Positions 9,507 through 16,129 of a DNA stretch of 16,129 nucleotides are shown one piece after another (position 1 is the first letter of the stretch; each line of letters begins with the position of its first letter). This stretch comes from CAVPEW01 sp050247895. Lineage in GTDB: Bacteria > Actinomycetota > Acidimicrobiia > Acidimicrobiales > VFJN01. The translations under genes were made by a program, and so were the position numbers. The stretch is from NCBI GenBank assembly GCA_050247895.1, contig JBFWTJ010000054.1, positions 1-16,129 of the forward strand, in the 5' to 3' direction. The notes under the pieces are model-generated. The model was given only the letters and a program-made list of their open reading frames with translations, had not been told where the DNA came from and made no database searches.

Positions 9507-9924
9507 AGCGACCGGCATCGTCGACAGGTCTCGCGTTCGGACGGCGGGCCCGGATCAGGGCAGCCGCCCGGTGGACCCCGACGGACGTCGGACCGGGCGA
9601 ACGGCGCGCCTGGCGGCGGGACCCGCGGCGCAGGCCCGGGCCAGCCGGCGGTCGTGCCGACCTGCCCGCCGGCCCGACCGCGCCGGCACGAGAGGGCCGA
9701 CGGAGCCCGCTCGGAGGCCACCGTCGAGCCCCCGGGAACAGGACCGCAACCTCGCCCAACGACTCGTCGGCCCGGCACCCCGCCGGGAGGCGCGCACCGA
9801 CGTCGCCCCGCACCGCCGGGTCGTCCGCCCAGCCCGGCCTCGACCTCTGATCCCGTCATCCGCGCCGACCCACGGGCCGCAGCGGCCGGTGCCCCCGCGC
9901 CCCACTCCGACCGACAGACCAGAC

Positions 9925-9930
9925 AAGGAG
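9925..9930 (+). promoter_or_regulatory. Shine-Dalgarno of amtB
   Basis: AAGGAG lies ten bases before the ATG at 9941 and supports that start and the full signal peptide it gives. Confidence 0.7.
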
Positions 9931-9940
9931 AAGCACTCCC

Positions 9941-11389
9941 ATGCAGCAACCGCCCCAGAGCCGATCCCGAGCACGACGGAGGTGGACCGCGGGCGCAGGC
10001 CTCGCCGCCGCCCTGGTCCTGGGCCCGGCCGCCCCCGCCCTGGCCCAGGACGACGTGGCATCGGTCCAGGCGAACCTGGACAACGTCTGGATCCTGCTCG
10101 CCGGGATCCTGGTCATCTTCATGCAGGCCGGCTTCGCGCTGGTCGAGGCCGGGCTCACGCGGGCCAAGAACGTGGCCAACATCATGATGAAGAACCTCAT
10201 CGACTTCAGCGCCGGCGCGCTGGCCTTCATGGCCGTCGGGTTCGCCATCGCCTACGGCGGATCCTTCGACGGGTTCGGGAAGTTCTTCGGCGCCGACGGC
10301 TTCTTCCTCGGCGACGGGGCCGGCACGGTGGGGACCCTCACGGTGCCCGTGTTCTTCATGTTCCAGGTGGCCTTCGCGGCCACCGCGGCGACGATCGTGT
10401 CCGGTGCCATGGCCGAGCGCACGAAGTTCCAGGCCTACCTGGCCTACAGCTTCGTGATCAGCCTGATCATCTACCCGGTGGTCGTGCGCTGGCAGTGGGG
10501 CGGCGGCTGGCTGGCCCAGGGCGCAGGGCCTCTACCGGTGCCGTTCCACGACTTCGCCGGATCGAGCATCGTCCACATGGTCGGCGGCATCACCGCCTTC
10601 TGGGGCGCCAAAGCCCTCGGACCCCGCATCGGCAAGTACGGCCCCGACGGCAAGCCCCGCGCCATCCTCGGCCACAACATCCCCTTCGCCATCCTGGGCT
10701 GCTTCATCCTCCTGGTCGGCTGGTACGGCTTCAACCCCGGCTCCGAGCTCGCCGCCGACGGCGCCATCGGTGGCATCGCGGTGACCACCACCATGGCCGC
10801 CGCCGCCGGCGCGGTCATGGCGATGGTCACGGTCTGGGTGCGCTCGGGCAAGCCCGACGTGGGCATGACCGGGAACGGGCTCCTGGCTGGCCTCGTCGGC
10901 ATCACCGCCGGTCCGGCCGCGGTGACCCCACAGGTCGCCATCGGCATCGGCGCCCTGTCAGGCATCCTCGTCGTCCTGTCGGTCGAGTTCGTCGACCGGG
11001 TGCTCAAGGTCGACGACCCGGTCGGCGCGGTATCGGTCCACGGCGTCTGCGGCGCCTTCGGCACCATCTGCGTCGGCCTGTTCGCCCGCGAGGACACCGA
11101 CTTCTGGTCCCAGGGCCTGCTGTTCGGCGGCGGCGCGGACCAGCTCGTCACCCAGGTCATCGGCGTGATCGCCATCGCCATCTGGACCTCGATCACCGCC
11201 TACGCCCTGTTCGCCCTCATCAAGGCCACCGTGGGCCTGCGGGTCTCCGAGGAGGAGGAGCTCGCCGGCCTCGACGTCCTCGAGCACGGCTCCCCCGGCT
11301 ACGGCGAGGGCTTCGGCTCGTTCGGCGCGACCATCCCCGGTACCGGATCCGCGCCGGCGGGATCGCTGCCTCGGGAGGTGCAGGCCTGA
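9941..11389 (+). CDS. amtB: Ammonium transporter, Amt/MEP/Rh family
   Basis: A 482-residue trimeric inner-membrane channel for ammonium/ammonia uptake. An Arg-rich signal peptide with hydrophobic core (about 17-34) ends ALA-Q, cleavage expected near 35-36. The mature protein has the Amt core of about 11 hydrophobic segments: MQAGFALVEAG (61-71), the AMAER turn (156-160), DFAGSSIVHMVGG with conserved Asp204 and His212 eight residues apart as in E. coli AmtB, LGWYGFNPGS-type motif (VGWYGFNPGS at 259-268), and GAVSVHGVCGAFGT with the second pore histidine, His367. The C-terminal cytoplasmic tail contains the conserved GLDVLEHGSPGYGEGF (443-458), followed by a Gly/Ser/Pro-rich extension of about 24 residues. 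Both pore histidines and the tail are intact, so it should be functional. No PII/glnK gene follows; a small winged-helix gene does. Confidence 0.97.
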   Translation: MQQPPQSRSRARRRWTAGAGLAAALVLGPAAPALAQDDVASVQANLDNVWILLAGILVIFMQAGFALVEAGLTRAKNVANIMMKNLIDFSAGALAFMAVGFAIAYGGSFDGFGKFFGADGFFLGDGAGTVGTLTVPVFFMFQVAFAATAATIVSGAMAERTKFQAYLAYSFVISLIIYPVVVRWQWGGGWLAQGAGPLPVPFHDFAGSSIVHMVGGITAFWGAKALGPRIGKYGPDGKPRAILGHNIPFAILGCFILLVGWYGFNPGSELAADGAIGGIAVTTTMAAAAGAVMAMVTVWVRSGKPDVGMTGNGLLAGLVGITAGPAAVTPQVAIGIGALSGILVVLSVEFVDRVLKVDDPVGAVSVHGVCGAFGTICVGLFAREDTDFWSQGLLFGGGADQLVTQVIGVIAIAIWTSITAYALFALIKATVGLRVSEEEELAGLDVLEHGSPGYGEGFGSFGATIPGTGSAPAGSLPREVQA

Positions 11390-11450
11390 TCCGGCGGGAC
11401 CGGCTCGGCCCGCCGCGGCCGGGCCGGTCCCCCGGGCCAGGAGCACAGGC

Positions 11451-11795
11451 ATGGATCGAGAGCTCGAACCGCCGCCCGGCCCCGAGGCCCGACCGACCCT
11501 CGACGAGGCAGGCCTCCTTCGCTACGACGGCCGCTGGATCGCCATCCCGGACGCGCAGCTCCCCGTCGTCCGCCTGCTCCTGGCCAACGCCGGCCGGGTC
11601 GTGCGCACCGAGGAGATCGCCGACGCCTACGCCTCGGCCGGCGGAAGTCCCCGCAGCGGCTCCGTGAGAGCCGTCACCTTCCGGCTCGGGAAGCGGCTGC
11701 GGGCCGTCGGGCTGCGCCTCCACACCGTCCGCAACCGGGGCATCCTGCTGGAGGTCCCCGGCGCCTCCGACCACGCAGCCGTGCCGGGACCCTGA
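11451..11795 (+). CDS. Stand-alone OmpR-type winged-helix DNA-binding protein
   Basis: A 114-residue protein with only the OmpR/PhoB effector domain. GLLRYDGRWIAIPDAQLPVV (21-40) matches the N-terminal beta sheet and first helix, RLLLANAGRVVRTEEIADAY (41-60) the second, SVRAVTFRLGKRLRAVGL (71-88) the recognition helix, and HTVRNRGILLEV (91-102) the wing. There is no receiver domain with a phosphorylatable Asp, so it is not a complete two-component response regulator. CAGGAG ends at 11443, seven bases before the ATG. It starts 61 bases after amtB stops and is probably co-transcribed with it. A role in nitrogen-related control is a positional guess. Confidence 0.8.
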   Translation: MDRELEPPPGPEARPTLDEAGLLRYDGRWIAIPDAQLPVVRLLLANAGRVVRTEEIADAYASAGGSPRSGSVRAVTFRLGKRLRAVGLRLHTVRNRGILLEVPGASDHAAVPGP

Positions 11796-11836
11796 TCAAC
11801 GTCATAGTTGACAAGGGCGGGGAGGGGCGCCACGAT
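11796..11836 (+). promoter_or_regulatory. Candidate promoter with overlapping operator dyad
   Basis: TCAAC (11796-11800) and GTTGA (11807-11811) form a 5+5 dyad with a 6-base spacer. It overlaps a perfect -35 hexamer TTGACA (11808-11813). CACGAT (11831-11836), 17 bases on, is a weak -10 match. It begins one base after the upstream stop codon and would drive the dehydrogenase/phosphotransferase unit with a leader of roughly 160 bases. Regulation by a repressor at the dyad is inferred. Confidence 0.45.
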
Positions 11837-11868
11837 CGACCCCGGCGGGCCGCCCGCAGCCGGAGCCA

Positions 11869-11887
11869 CGGGCGGGGCACCCGCCCG
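11869..11887 (+). other. Perfect 8-bp hairpin in leader of the SDR unit
   Basis: CGGGCGGG (11869-11876) pairs fully with CCCGCCCG (11880-11887) over a GCA loop. No T-tract follows. It might weaken read-through from amtB or structure the leader; in such GC-rich DNA a chance origin is also possible. Confidence 0.3.
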
Positions 11888-12002
11888 ACCGCAGGGGGAA
11901 GCGCGTGGAGACGTATCGTCCGGCCGCCGGCGACGGCGCCGCTCCGACAGGAGGCGGTCCGGGAGCGATCGCCGACGCCGACGGGTGCCCCAGAGCTGGC
12001 CG

Positions 12003-13034
12003 ATGACCGCCGGCCTCGTGCCCCGACCTCTCGACGAACGGTCGCCGCGGTCCGGCGCAGGTGCGCCCCTGCTCGCGGGCAAGGTCGTGCTCGTGACCGG
12101 CGCGGCACAGGGCATCGGCCGGGCCTACGTGACGACGCTGGCCGAGCAGGGCGCCACGGTGGTCGCCAACGACCTCCCGACCGGCGACCCGGCCGGCGAT
12201 CCGCTCGACGACCTCGAAGAGCTGGCCCGGACGCTCGGGCACCGTGGCTGCACCGTGCTGGCCCAGCGATCCGACGTCGCCACCTGGGACGGCGCCGGAC
12301 AGGCCGTCCAGGCCGCGCTGGCCACCTTCGGCCGCCTCGACGGGCTGGTGAACAACGCCGGGAGCAGCCGCCGGGTCGCCCTGGCCGAACTCGACGAAGC
12401 CGACGTGGACGCGGAGCTCGGCGTCCACGTGAAGGGGACCGTCGGATGCATGAGCCACGCGTGCCGGCACTGGCGGACCGAGGCCCGGGCCGGGCGACGC
12501 CGGCCGGCCTCGGTCGTCAACACCGCGTCGGGCGCCGTGCTCGTCGGTACCCCCGGCAGCGCCTGCTACGCCGCGGCCAAGGCCGCCGTCGTGGCCCTGA
12601 CCCGATCGGCGTCGATCGAGCTCGCCGACTACGGCGTGCGCGCCAACGTGGTCGCGCCGTCGGGTTGGACCCGTTTGGCTGCCGGCGGGGACCGGCTCGC
12701 CGGGGACGGCGCACCGGTCCCCCACCCCGAGGACCAGGAGGCCGGCTCACCGGTGAACCCGCTGCGCAACGCGCCCCTCGTCGCGTGGCTCCTGTCCGAC
12801 CGCTCCACCCACGTCTCGGGCCAGTTCTTCCGTCTCCGCCACGGCCAGGTCCGTCGGATCGATCCCGCGCCCACCAGCCGCTGGGTGCGCCTGGTCGCCG
12901 AGGACGGATCCTGGACGGCCGACGGCGTGCACGACGCGATGAACGGGTCGGTGCTGGGGTGCACGTTCCCCGCCCCCGAGCGGGAGTACCCCGATCGCCC
13001 GTCCGAGCCCTACGCCCGCCCGTACCACGGTTGA
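12003..13034 (+). CDS. Short-chain dehydrogenase/reductase (SDR)
   Basis: A 343-residue NAD(P)-dependent oxidoreductase. GKVVLVTGAAQGIGRAYV holds the TGxxxGIG cofactor loop (32-39); NNAG is at 117-120, the catalytic Ser at 176, Tyr189 and Lys193 in YAAAK, and Asn143-region residues are replaced by VHVKG. RANVVAPSGWTR follows, as in classical SDRs. After about 275 the usual short C-terminus is replaced by a longer tail (SGQFFRLRHGQVRRIDP onwards, then about 60 residues to YARPYHG), making it longer than the usual 250. This shape resembles SDRs acting on acyl-CoA, steroid or hydroxyacyl substrates, but the substrate is not readable. The ATG at 12003 is chosen because residues upstream of it in the same frame are Arg-rich low complexity. 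It is the first gene of a three-gene unit. Confidence 0.92.
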   Translation: MTAGLVPRPLDERSPRSGAGAPLLAGKVVLVTGAAQGIGRAYVTTLAEQGATVVANDLPTGDPAGDPLDDLEELARTLGHRGCTVLAQRSDVATWDGAGQAVQAALATFGRLDGLVNNAGSSRRVALAELDEADVDAELGVHVKGTVGCMSHACRHWRTEARAGRRRPASVVNTASGAVLVGTPGSACYAAAKAAVVALTRSASIELADYGVRANVVAPSGWTRLAAGGDRLAGDGAPVPHPEDQEAGSPVNPLRNAPLVAWLLSDRSTHVSGQFFRLRHGQVRRIDPAPTSRWVRLVAEDGSWTADGVHDAMNGSVLGCTFPAPEREYPDRPSEPYARPYHG

Positions 13035-13043
13035 CCGACGGCC

Positions 13044-14255
13044 GTGGAGCCCTACGTCGACCTGGAGGCCCGCGACGTTCCCGAGCCTGCCCTGGTCGAG
13101 GACCTGCGCCAGCGGTTCCCCACCGAGCGGGAGACCGACGCGCTCCTGTGCGATGCGCTGGTGCGTCGGACCGCGCCCCCGTTCCGCCGCCCGGCGCTGG
13201 CCGAGCTGTCGGCCTGCCTCTCGCGGATGCTCGCCGACGGCGTCGGCGAGCACGTCCGGGTCGGTGAGGAGCGTTGGCTCACCGGCGGTGGCTCGAAGCT
13301 CCAGATGGCGGCGTCGGTCAGGTGGGGGCCGGACCGGGGCTCGCACGCCGAGCAGGGGGTGGGGCGCCTCGACCCCACCGAGTCCCAGAACGCCACCAGC
13401 CGCCTCCGCGAGTTCGAGCTGCTGCGCGCCTTCGAAGGGGTCGTGCCGGTCCCTCGAGCCCACTGGGTGGATCCCGAGGGCCGATGGTTCCCTCAGCCCA
13501 CGCTCGTGTGCGCCTTCGTCGAGGGCGTCACCAAGCCGTCCACCACCTCGTCGGGGCGCATCGCAGGCGTGGGAACCGAGTTCGGTCCCGAGCTGCGGGC
13601 CCGGCTCGCCCCCCACTTCATCGAGCACCTGGCCCGCATCCACACCTTCGACCACCACGCCGCCCCGCTCACGACGATCGACCGGCCGCAACCGGGGACG
13701 ACCCTCGCGGCCACCTGGCACCTCAACCGGGCGCGACGGATCTGGGAGCAGGACCGCGCCGAGGACCTCCCGCTCATGGAGGTCGCGGCCAACTGGCTGG
13801 AGCGCAACGTCCCGGTCGCCGACCACGTGGGCGTCGTCCACGGGGACTACCGGAGCGGGAACTTCCTGTTCGACGAGGCGACCGGACAGCTCAGGGCGTG
13901 GCTCGACTGGGAGCGGGCCTTCGTCGGCGACCGGCACCGCGACCTGGCCTGGACGGCACAGCCGCGCCTCGGCCACCCCGACGAGGACGGCACCGGGTAC
14001 TACGTGAGCGGCCTGGTCCGTCCGGACGAGTTCTTCGAGCGCTACTCGGAGGCTTCCGGCCTGAGCGTCGATCCCGAGCGCCTCGTCTTCTACGGAGTCC
14101 TGAACTCGTACCAGATGGCCGCGTCCCTCCTCGGCACCGTCCACCGGGTGGTCAAACGAGCCCACTCGCACCACGACGCCCAGCTGGCCAACCTGGCCGG
14201 CCACGTCCCCGCCGTGCTCGACGACCTCGTCCGATCGTTGCGCGAGGTGGTGTGA
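13044..14255 (+). CDS. APH-fold phosphotransferase family protein
   Basis: A 403-residue protein of the aminoglycoside-phosphotransferase/choline-kinase-like fold. A Gly-rich turn with GGGSKLQ (81-87, Lys85), REFELLRAF (122-130) and VPVPRAHWVDPEG (134-146) mark the N-lobe. The catalytic loop VVHGDYRSGNFLFD (264-277, Asp268 and Asn273) and the metal-binding Asp288 in AWLDWERAFVGDRHRDLAW mark the C-lobe, so all kinase-like residues are present. Extra N-terminal residues (1-75) precede the fold. Such proteins next to SDR and acyl-CoA genes in actinobacteria are usually assigned to lipid, alcohol or steroid metabolism rather than antibiotic resistance; the substrate is unknown. The GTG at 13044 lies nine bases after the SDR stop, consistent with one transcript, and the stop shares a base with the next start. 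Confidence 0.9.
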   Translation: MEPYVDLEARDVPEPALVEDLRQRFPTERETDALLCDALVRRTAPPFRRPALAELSACLSRMLADGVGEHVRVGEERWLTGGGSKLQMAASVRWGPDRGSHAEQGVGRLDPTESQNATSRLREFELLRAFEGVVPVPRAHWVDPEGRWFPQPTLVCAFVEGVTKPSTTSSGRIAGVGTEFGPELRARLAPHFIEHLARIHTFDHHAAPLTTIDRPQPGTTLAATWHLNRARRIWEQDRAEDLPLMEVAANWLERNVPVADHVGVVHGDYRSGNFLFDEATGQLRAWLDWERAFVGDRHRDLAWTAQPRLGHPDEDGTGYYVSGLVRPDEFFERYSEASGLSVDPERLVFYGVLNSYQMAASLLGTVHRVVKRAHSHHDAQLANLAGHVPAVLDDLVRSLREVV

Positions 14256-14776
14256 TGCCGGACCGGACCGAGGTCGCGCTCGGCGCCGTGATCCGCTGCC
14301 TGCGGGACATGGTCCTGCCCGCCGTGGCGGACCGGGCCGAGGTCGCCGAACAGCTGCGCTTCAGCGTGGACCAGCTCGACCTGCTGGCCCGGCGGCTCCC
14401 ACACCTCGCCGAGCGGGCCTCCTTCGAGCTCGAGCACCACCTGCGGACGGCCGAGGCCGTGCTCGACCTCGCCCGGGCCTGCGACGTCGAGGTCGCCTGC
14501 CACCTGGGCGACGAGATCACCTCGGCCCGCGAGCATGCCGGCGAGAACGGCCTCGCCTCGTCCCAGGACGCCAGCGCCCGCCTGGCCCACGCCTTGCGGC
14601 AGCTCGTGCGCCGGATCGCCCGAGACGACGTGGACGGGGAGCTCCGCGCCGCGATCGAGCGACGGATCGTCGCCGACGCCACCGAGCGGGTCGCGTTCGA
14701 GCAGGACTGGTACTCGGGCCGGGCCCGGTCCCCTCGTCGCGTCGCCACGGGCGGTCGGCCGGCACCTCCGACGTGA
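14255..14776 (+). CDS. Unknown all-helical protein paired with the APH-fold gene
   Basis: I do not recognise this 173-residue protein beyond its setting. It is predicted mainly helical: about 3-25, 30-50, 52-75, 85-95, 105-130 and 130-150, rich in Ala, Leu, Arg and Glu, with no signal peptide or membrane segment. Two cysteines (about 15 and 69-74) are not in a motif. A flexible Arg/Gly/Pro tail follows FEQDWYSGR. The ATG overlaps the upstream TGA by one base (TGATG), implying tight coupling with the phosphotransferase and possibly a complex. The stop codon is directly followed by the terminator stem. Confidence 0.75.
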   Translation: MPDRTEVALGAVIRCLRDMVLPAVADRAEVAEQLRFSVDQLDLLARRLPHLAERASFELEHHLRTAEAVLDLARACDVEVACHLGDEITSAREHAGENGLASSQDASARLAHALRQLVRRIARDDVDGELRAAIERRIVADATERVAFEQDWYSGRARSPRRVATGGRPAPPT

Positions 14777-14805
14777 GACGCCCGGACCTTCACGGTCCGG
14801 GCGTC
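14777..14805 (+). terminator. Intrinsic terminator of the SDR/APH unit
   Basis: GACGCCCGGACC (14777-14788) pairs perfectly with GGTCCGGGCGTC (14794-14805) over TTCAC. The stem starts on the base after the TGA and is followed by a partly T-rich CTTGTT. On the minus strand it lies 24 bases beyond the tRNA 3' end, so it may end that transcript too. Confidence 0.88.
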
Positions 14806-14828
14806 GGCTTGTTCCGGGGGGCCTCGGG

Positions 14829-14902
14829 TGGGCCGTGAGGGATTCGAACCCCCGACCCCTTGCGCGTCATGCAAGTGCTCTAACCAACTGAGCTAACGGC
14901 CC
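14829..14902 (-). tRNA. tRNA-Val (anticodon GAC)
   Basis: A 74-base cloverleaf read on the minus strand. Acceptor GGGCCGT pairs with ACGGCCC plus discriminator A. The D arm is GCTC...GAGC around AGTTGGTTA. The anticodon stem CTTGC/GCAAG encloses ATGACGC, giving anticodon GAC. A 5-base variable loop follows, then the T arm GGGGG TTCGAAT CCCTC with one G-U pair. The 3' CCA is not encoded (CCC follows), so it must be added enzymatically. A CAT in the loop does not lie at the anticodon position, so this is not tRNA-Met. Confidence 0.96.
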
Positions 14903-14913
14903 GAGGGCGTCAG

Positions 14914-14942
14914 ACCGTAGCAGCTCGTCCCGACGAACCGAA
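14914..14942 (-). promoter_or_regulatory. Possible tRNA promoter
   Basis: On the minus strand TTCGGT (14942-14937) and TACGGT (14919-14914) are separated by 17 bases, with the -10 ending 11 bases before the tRNA 5' end. The -10 matches TAnnnT; the -35 is poor. A dyad TCGTC-CC-GACGA lies in the spacer. The tRNA could instead be co-transcribed with the upstream hydrolase gene. Confidence 0.3.
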
Positions 14943-14959
14943 CTCCGGCGACCCCCCGC

Positions 14960-15844
14960 TCAGCGGCCGACGATCGGGTTCGCCAGCCGGCCGATGCCCT
15001 CCACCTCCAGCTCGACCACCTGGCCCGGCACGAGCCAGGGACGGTGGTCCGCTCCGTGGCGGGCGGCCAGCTCCAGGATGCAGCCGGTGCCGACCGTGCC
15101 CGACCCGACCACGTCGCCCGGCCGCAAGGTCGTGCCGCGTGCCGCGTGGGCCAGCAGGGTCGGCCAGCCGTGGTGCATGTCGGCCAGCTCCCCCTCGCTC
15201 CACAGGCTCCCGTCGACACGGGCCCGCATCGCGGCGTGCACCCGGCCGTCGCCGTCGAGCAGCTCGTCGGGCGTCACCAGCACCGGGCCGAGGCTCGTCG
15301 CGAAGTCCTTGCCCTTGGCCGGCCCCAACCCGAGGCGGACCTCCCGGCGCTGCAGGTCACGGGCCGACCAGTCGTTCATCACCGTGAAGCCGGCCACCAC
15401 CTCGGTCCACCGGTCCGGGTCGACGACCGACGTGGTGGCACCGACGACCGCGGCGACCTCCAGCTCGTAGTCGAGCTCCGTGCTGCCCTCGGGGGCGTGG
15501 ACCGGATCGCCCGGCCCCACCACCGCGGCCGGGTTGGAGAAGTAGAAGACGGGCAGCTCGTACCAGTCGGGGTCGACCTCGAGGCCCCGCGTCCGCCGGC
15601 CCGCCGCCACGTGGGCCTCGAAGGCGTAGAAGTCGCGCACCGAGGGCGGGTCGGGCACGGGGCAGAGCAGGGTCACCTCGGCCAACGCCTCGGAGGTCCC
15701 CGCCGCGGCCGGGACCCGGCGCGAGGTGGCCATGGCCAGCAGGGCGTGCTGGTCGGCCGGACCCACCGGGGTGACGCGGTCGCCCTCGACCACCCCGGTG
15801 CAGGCCTCGCCGGACCGGGACGACACGAACCGGGCCAGCTTCAC
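14960..15844 (-). CDS. Fumarylacetoacetate hydrolase (FAH) family protein
   Basis: A 294-residue metal-dependent C-C hydrolase. With a homogentisate dioxygenase gene directly upstream, the likely reaction is fumarylacetoacetate to fumarate and acetoacetate, the last step of tyrosine breakdown. Visible family marks are DFYAFEAHV at 71-79, PVFYFSNPAAVVGPGDPV, TELDYELEVAAVVG with metal ligands Glu127 and Glu129, NDWSARDLQ with Asp158, KGKDFATSLGPVLVTPDEL (177-195), and GDVVGSGTVGTG near 244-254. Length and residues are complete. The GTG start overlaps the dioxygenase stop as GTGA. Related FAH-family enzymes also cleave maleylpyruvate or fumarylpyruvate, but the neighbour favours homogentisate. 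Confidence 0.92.
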   Translation of the reverse strand: MKLARFVSSRSGEACTGVVEGDRVTPVGPADQHALLAMATSRRVPAAAGTSEALAEVTLLCPVPDPPSVRDFYAFEAHVAAGRRTRGLEVDPDWYELPVFYFSNPAAVVGPGDPVHAPEGSTELDYELEVAAVVGATTSVVDPDRWTEVVAGFTVMNDWSARDLQRREVRLGLGPAKGKDFATSLGPVLVTPDELLDGDGRVHAAMRARVDGSLWSEGELADMHHGWPTLLAHAARGTTLRPGDVVGSGTVGTGCILELAARHGADHRPWLVPGQVVELEVEGIGRLANPIVGR

Positions 15845-16129
15845 CGCTCGGCGCGCCAGCTCTCGACGTACCCGGGGACGTCGGCCCCGGCCGCCGCGGG
15901 CGCCGGGACCAGGGCACGGCCGGTGTCGACCATGACCGCCACCTCGTCGGCGCGGCGGGGCCCGTCCCCCGCGGCGGCGTCCCGGGCCCGGGCCGCGGGC
16001 TGGGGCCCGGGGTGCAGGCCGAACGGGTGCCAGGTCAGCATCCCGGGGCCGATCCCGGCCCGGGAGGAGAACTCGCCCCGGTGGTAGAAGATCACCTCGT
16101 CGTTGTCGACGTTGCGGTGGAAGAACGGC
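15841..16129 (-). CDS. hmgA: Homogentisate 1,2-dioxygenase, C-terminal part (5' end outside)
   Basis: Only the last 95 residues of an enzyme normally around 380-440 long. They begin PFFHRNVDNDEVIFYHRGEF and continue SSRAGIGPGMLTWHPFGLHPGPQP, the C-terminal cupin region of homogentisate dioxygenases in which His and Glu residues (FHRN, DNDE, WHP/LHP) bind the iron. The enzyme opens the aromatic ring of homogentisate to maleylacetoacetate. The usual second His in a GxHHGP-like motif reads LHPGP here, so the exact third iron ligand should be taken from an alignment. After this come an Ala/Arg-rich segment, DEVAVMVDTGRALVPAP and GYVESWRAER. The stop overlaps the FAH start. Confidence 0.9.
   Translation of the reverse strand, partial: PFFHRNVDNDEVIFYHRGEFSSRAGIGPGMLTWHPFGLHPGPQPAARARDAAAGDGPRRADEVAVMVDTGRALVPAPAAAGADVPGYVESWRAER

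Larger units (their letters stand above)
9401..9940. other. 540-bp gene-free leader upstream of amtB
   Basis: No convincing coding region. The open frames here give Arg/Pro/Gly-rich low-complexity translations without domains, and the forward one runs out of frame into amtB. It holds two strong hairpins (9452-9485 and 9494-9506) and a 12-base direct repeat CCCGGCGGCCGC at 9430-9441 and 9483-9494 bracketing the first hairpin. I saw no recognisable riboswitch core and no confident promoter. The last 20 bases carry the amtB Shine-Dalgarno. Confidence 0.5.

Noticed and set aside
9571..11667. A nearly 700-codon forward open frame through amtB
   Set aside because: It is a +1/+2 shadow of amtB with Arg/Gly/His-rich content; high GC removes stop codons from alternative frames.
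11808..12002. Upstream extension of the SDR frame by 65 codons
   Set aside because: The translation is Arg-rich low complexity with a promoter-like box and hairpin in the same DNA; SDR homology starts after 12003.
13044..14255. Aminoglycoside resistance gene
   Set aside because: The fold is shared, but the protein is longer, sits with an SDR and an unknown partner, and has no feature specific to resistance kinases.
14829..14902. tRNA gene as an integration (att) site for a mobile element
   Set aside because: No integrase, no repeat of the tRNA 3' end, and ordinary metabolic genes on both sides.
14829..14902. Reading the tRNA as tRNA-Met because CAT occurs in the loop region
   Set aside because: The perfect CTTGC/GCAAG stem fixes a seven-base loop ATGACGC whose central triplet is GAC.

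Overview
The window looks like chromosomal DNA of a very high-GC actinobacterium. I infer this from GTG starts, 4-base start/stop overlaps, strongly GC third codon positions and the protein types. An Acidimicrobiia-like lineage is a guess that the sequence alone cannot prove. No transposase, integrase, phage gene or CRISPR array is visible.

Left half (1-8101, minus strand). This is one tightly packed operon, read right to left: a two-domain CGSC-motif protein of the UGSC (seleno)protein family, a lipoprotein solute-binding protein, a 99-residue NifU/NFU-like protein with a displaced CxxC, two DppB/DppC-type permeases, two DppD/DppF-type ATPases, and a class III (CaiB/BaiF) CoA-transferase cut by the window edge. 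Every junction is an overlap of 4 or 8 bases, or a gap of at most 1 base. A TetR regulator is divergent (8246-8905). The 144-bp region between them is unusually AT-rich and carries a GATTG-AA-CAATC dyad. My reading is that an inducible operon imports a small molecule or peptide-like compound and processes it with an uncharacterised thiol protein and CoA chemistry. This is the most unusual part of the window.

Middle (9059-11795, plus strand). A small hypothetical protein with two hydrophobic segments is followed by 540 bp without a gene that contains two strong hairpins. Then come an AmtB-type ammonium transporter with a signal peptide and a stand-alone OmpR-type winged-helix protein. No glnK/PII gene follows amtB.

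Right-middle (12003-14776, plus strand). A three-gene unit encodes a short-chain dehydrogenase/reductase, an APH-type phosphotransferase-fold protein and an unknown all-helical protein. It ends in a perfect 12-bp terminator hairpin starting on the base after the stop codon. A TTGACA box overlapped by a TCAAC/GTTGA dyad lies upstream.

Right edge (14829-16129, minus strand). tRNA-Val(GAC) is followed by a fumarylacetoacetate hydrolase-family gene and the 3' end of a homogentisate 1,2-dioxygenase gene. The latter two overlap and form part of the phenylalanine/tyrosine (homogentisate) degradation route.
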